Source of the DNA: an uncultured SAR86 cluster bacterium
GTDB lineage: Bacteria; Pseudomonadota; Gammaproteobacteria; Magnimaribacterales; Magnimaribacteraceae
Assembly: GCA_902537425.1 (NCBI GenBank)
Contig: CACBBD010000002.1
Location: 62,001 to 126,000, forward strand
Reading direction: 5' to 3'
DNA length: 64,000 bases
A program made the translations under genes and the position numbers. Positions 61,957-64,000 of the stretch are shown piece after piece. The notes under the pieces were generated by a model. That model saw only the letters and a program-made list of their open reading frames with translations. It was not told where the DNA came from and ran no database searches. Numbering within the stretch: position 1 is the stretch's first letter; each line of letters begins with the position of its first letter.

Positions 61957-63171
61957 TTGAAAGTTGGACTGTTAAGCTACAGAAGCCATCCTTATTCAGG
62001 TGGACAAGGAATTTATATTAAACACTTGAGCAAGGCTCTAAAAAATTTAGGTCATGAAGTTTCTGTACTTTCTGGCCCTCCATATCCTGAATTAGATTCC
62101 GGAGTGAATCTTATTAAAATACCAAGTCTTGGACTCTTTGAGAGTGGTGAGAGGCTCAAGGCATTCAGATTAAGATTCTTCTGGAGTCCAATAGATCTTT
62201 ACGAATGGATAACTGTTATGACTGGTGGATTTCCTGAGCCTTACACTTACGGCAAAAGAGTTTTAAAGAGACTCAAAGAAAATAATCTTAAATTGGATGT
62301 ATTATTGGATAATCAATCCTTATCTAGCTCTTTACTGGAAATTCAAGCGCTTTATCCGTTGGCAGTAACAATTCATCATCCAATAACTAAAGATCATAAA
62401 TTGGAAATGCAAAATGCAATTAATTGGAAAGAAAGGTTATCTTCTTCAAGATGGCATAACTTTTTACCTATGCAAAAGAAAGTTACTCCCCAATTAAAAA
62501 ATATCATTTGTGTTAGTCAGCCTTCAAAAGAGGATGTTATTTCTGAATTTAAGGTTGATGGAAAAAAAATAACAGTAATACCCAATGGTATAGATACAGA
62601 GATTTTTAAACCTTCCTCATTAAAAAAGTCTTTGAACTTTAGGATTGTTACTACAGCTAGTGCAGATATACCTCTAAAAGGTTTGAGGCACCTAATATTG
62701 GCTTTACCTAGAGTTATAAGAAAATTTCCTCTTACCTCTCTAATTGTCATTGGTAGATCTCCTGAGAAGGGTAACGTTAAAAAGTTGATAGACGATCTTG
62801 ATTTAGAAGATAAAATTACTTTCAGATCTGGTATCTCTGAAAAAGAGATCGTTAAAATTTACCATAATTCGGATATCGCAGTTATACCATCTCTATACGA
62901 AGGTTTTGGGTTTGGTGCAGGTGAAGCTATGGCTTGCGGAGTTCCATTAATTAGTACAGATTCTGGAGGACTTAAGCAAGTTATTGGCGATGCAGCACTC
63001 AAGATTAAACCAGGTTCGGTTAATGAAATTGAGGAGGCTATTTTGCAACTATTTACTGAAGAAAAAATTAGACAAGAATTAGCGGAAAAAGGTAGAGAAA
63101 GAATGGAAAAGTTTTTCGATTGGAAAATAGCTGCATCAGCTTACATAGACGTATTCAAGAAGATAATCTAG
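61957..63171 (+). CDS. Glycosyltransferase family 4
   Basis: 404 residues from a TTG with a strong AGGAG site. SYRSHPYSGGQGIYIKHLSKAL is the GT4 donor-side loop; VIPNGIDTEIFKPSS and PSLYEGFGFGAGEAMACGVPLIS (E-x7-E) are typical. Sits in the LPS-core cluster, so it probably extends the core or a related envelope glycan; sugar unknown. A methyltransferase gene follows 10 bases later. Confidence 0.9.
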   Translation: MKVGLLSYRSHPYSGGQGIYIKHLSKALKNLGHEVSVLSGPPYPELDSGVNLIKIPSLGLFESGERLKAFRLRFFWSPIDLYEWITVMTGGFPEPYTYGKRVLKRLKENNLKLDVLLDNQSLSSSLLEIQALYPLAVTIHHPITKDHKLEMQNAINWKERLSSSRWHNFLPMQKKVTPQLKNIICVSQPSKEDVISEFKVDGKKITVIPNGIDTEIFKPSSLKKSLNFRIVTTASADIPLKGLRHLILALPRVIRKFPLTSLIVIGRSPEKGNVKKLIDDLDLEDKITFRSGISEKEIVKIYHNSDIAVIPSLYEGFGFGAGEAMACGVPLISTDSGGLKQVIGDAALKIKPGSVNEIEEAILQLFTEEKIRQELAEKGRERMEKFFDWKIAASAYIDVFKKII

Positions 63172-63181
63172 TTATCAAAAT

Positions 63182-63889
63182 ATGCAAACCATAAGATTCG
63201 AGAGCTTAAATTTATCTAATGATAATTTTCTTCTTGATATGGGTTGTGGTGAAGGCAGGCATTCAATTGGAGCTTATATAGAAACAAAAGTGAATGTCTT
63301 AGGTTTTGATCTCTCGATTAATGATCTGAGAATAGCAAGAGGAAGATTAGATGATTTCGATACTTCTGATATTCAATCCTTTTGTCAGTTTGGAAGGGCA
63401 GATATCATTTCTTTGCCATTTGCAGATTGTTCTCTCGATGCTGTAATTTGCAGTGAAGTTTTAGAGCATGTTGATTCACCGCAAAAATCTATAGAGGAAT
63501 TAATTAGAGTTTTAAAGCCAGGTGGAATCTTGGCCCTAAGCGTACCAAGATATTTACCTGAATTAATTTGCTGGAAACTTAGCAAAGAGTATTCAAAAAC
63601 TCCTGGTGGTCATGTAAGAATATTTAGGCATAATCAACTTAAGACCTTAGGAACTGACAACGGATTAAAGTATCAAAATTTCCATTGGGCCCATGGATTA
63701 CATTCTCCTTACTGGTGGTTACAGTGTTTGTTTTGGAAAACAAGAGAAAAGTCTTATATCGTTAAGCAATATCATAAATTATTGGTATGGGATTTAATGA
63801 GACAACCCCTAATAACAAGAATTTTAGAGAAATTTCTCCAGCCCTTAATAGGAAAAAGTCTTGTTATGTATTTTAGGAAACCCATTTAA
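63182..63889 (+). CDS. Class I SAM-dependent methyltransferase
   Basis: 235 residues. FLLDMGCGEGRHSIGAY is motif I (Asp19, Gly21, Gly23), FGRADIISLPFADCSLDAVICSEVLEHVDSPQ contains motifs II-III, and ELIRVLKPGGILALSVPRY is the closing strand; a Trp-rich C-terminal third is not conserved in most relatives. Its stop abuts the next ATG (TAAATG). In gammaproteobacteria it forms a set with a GT4 and a prenyltransferase-like gene; substrate unknown. Confidence 0.88.
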   Translation: MQTIRFESLNLSNDNFLLDMGCGEGRHSIGAYIETKVNVLGFDLSINDLRIARGRLDDFDTSDIQSFCQFGRADIISLPFADCSLDAVICSEVLEHVDSPQKSIEELIRVLKPGGILALSVPRYLPELICWKLSKEYSKTPGGHVRIFRHNQLKTLGTDNGLKYQNFHWAHGLHSPYWWLQCLFWKTREKSYIVKQYHKLLVWDLMRQPLITRILEKFLQPLIGKSLVMYFRKPI

Positions 63890-64000
63890 ATGGACAGCTC
63901 AAAAATCGAGTTTTATAAAAGCTCAGTAGAATATATTTTAAAAGTCCAAAACCAGGATGGATCTATTCCTTGGGAAGAAAATAAAAAACTTGATCCATGG
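63890..64000 (+). CDS. Prenyltransferase / terpenoid-cyclase-like protein, 5' end only
   Basis: 37 codons before the right edge, starting with the ATG that follows the methyltransferase stop. The visible residues include KSSVEYILKVQNQDGSIPW, the first QW-like repeat of alpha/alpha-barrel prenyltransferase or squalene-cyclase-like proteins. The gene's place directly behind a GT4 and a methyltransferase fits that recurring cluster. The catalytic residues are out of view. Confidence 0.65.
   Translation, partial: MDSSKIEFYKSSVEYILKVQNQDGSIPWEENKKLDPW

Overview
The window is an AT-rich, very gene-dense stretch of a Gram-negative bacterial chromosome, almost certainly a streamlined, probably marine gammaproteobacterium; SAR86-like lineages are my best guess, not proven. 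Support comes from gene order shared with Pseudomonas-type gammaproteobacteria (argC-erpA-anmK-M23 peptidase-tyrS-rrn; gltD-gltB-aroB-aroK beside a class A PBP gene; algC-argB-slmA; waaF-waaG-waaP) and from LPS-core and outer-membrane genes. Intergenic gaps are tiny, many stops and starts overlap, and I see no phage, insertion sequence, CRISPR array or tRNA gene. No gap above 300 bases lacks a gene or rRNA.

Layout. 1-9206 (minus): a near-complete valine catabolism operon (mmsA, acyl-CoA dehydrogenase, enoyl-CoA hydratase, 3-hydroxyisobutyryl-CoA hydrolase, 3-hydroxyisobutyrate dehydrogenase) leading into an envelope trio (LolA-like periplasmic protein, beta-barrel, RND/MMPL transporter cut by the left edge). 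9291-13398: nitronate monooxygenase, DUF1330 protein, a possible 53-residue membrane peptide, an alpha/beta hydrolase, a NUDT19-like Nudix hydrolase and a metallo-beta-lactamase-fold hydrolase. 13391-19602 (minus): msrA, acs (with a C9 tract in its fifth-from-start codons region), a deoxynucleoside kinase, pcnB, dksA with a histone-H1-like tail, and a PfkB kinase. 19668-27445: mrcB with a probable LpoP-type activator, argC, erpA, anmK, mepM-like peptidase, tyrS.

27448-32608: one rRNA operon (16S-23S-5S) with no tRNA in the spacer, clear RNase III processing stems and a strong terminator. The 16S gene is unusually divergent but its changes are base-pair compensated, including at the site of the EUB338 probe and 341F primer. 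32589-36691: type II pantothenate kinase, a VOC protein, and a secreted lipoprotein subtilase with a probable C-terminal barrel. 36683-41771 (minus): cobS-cobT-like AAA+/VWA pair followed by two tandem diiron ferritin-like proteins. I rate this the best candidate for an undescribed system: a MoxR/VWA-type chaperone pair that may load or remodel the two diiron enzymes.

41852-44402: cysE, a crotonase and tesB. 44426-54494: gltD-gltB-aroB-aroK, with mrcA starting head-to-head only 20 bases from aroK; the type IV pilus block pilMNOPQ that usually separates them is absent. 54487-57314: slmA-argB-algC. 57402-64000: ilvE followed by an LPS-core cluster (waaF, waaG, a two-kinase WaaP fusion, a GT4 glycosyltransferase, a methyltransferase and the start of a prenyltransferase-like gene cut by the right edge). 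All functional calls are from reading the translated sequences; no database search was run.
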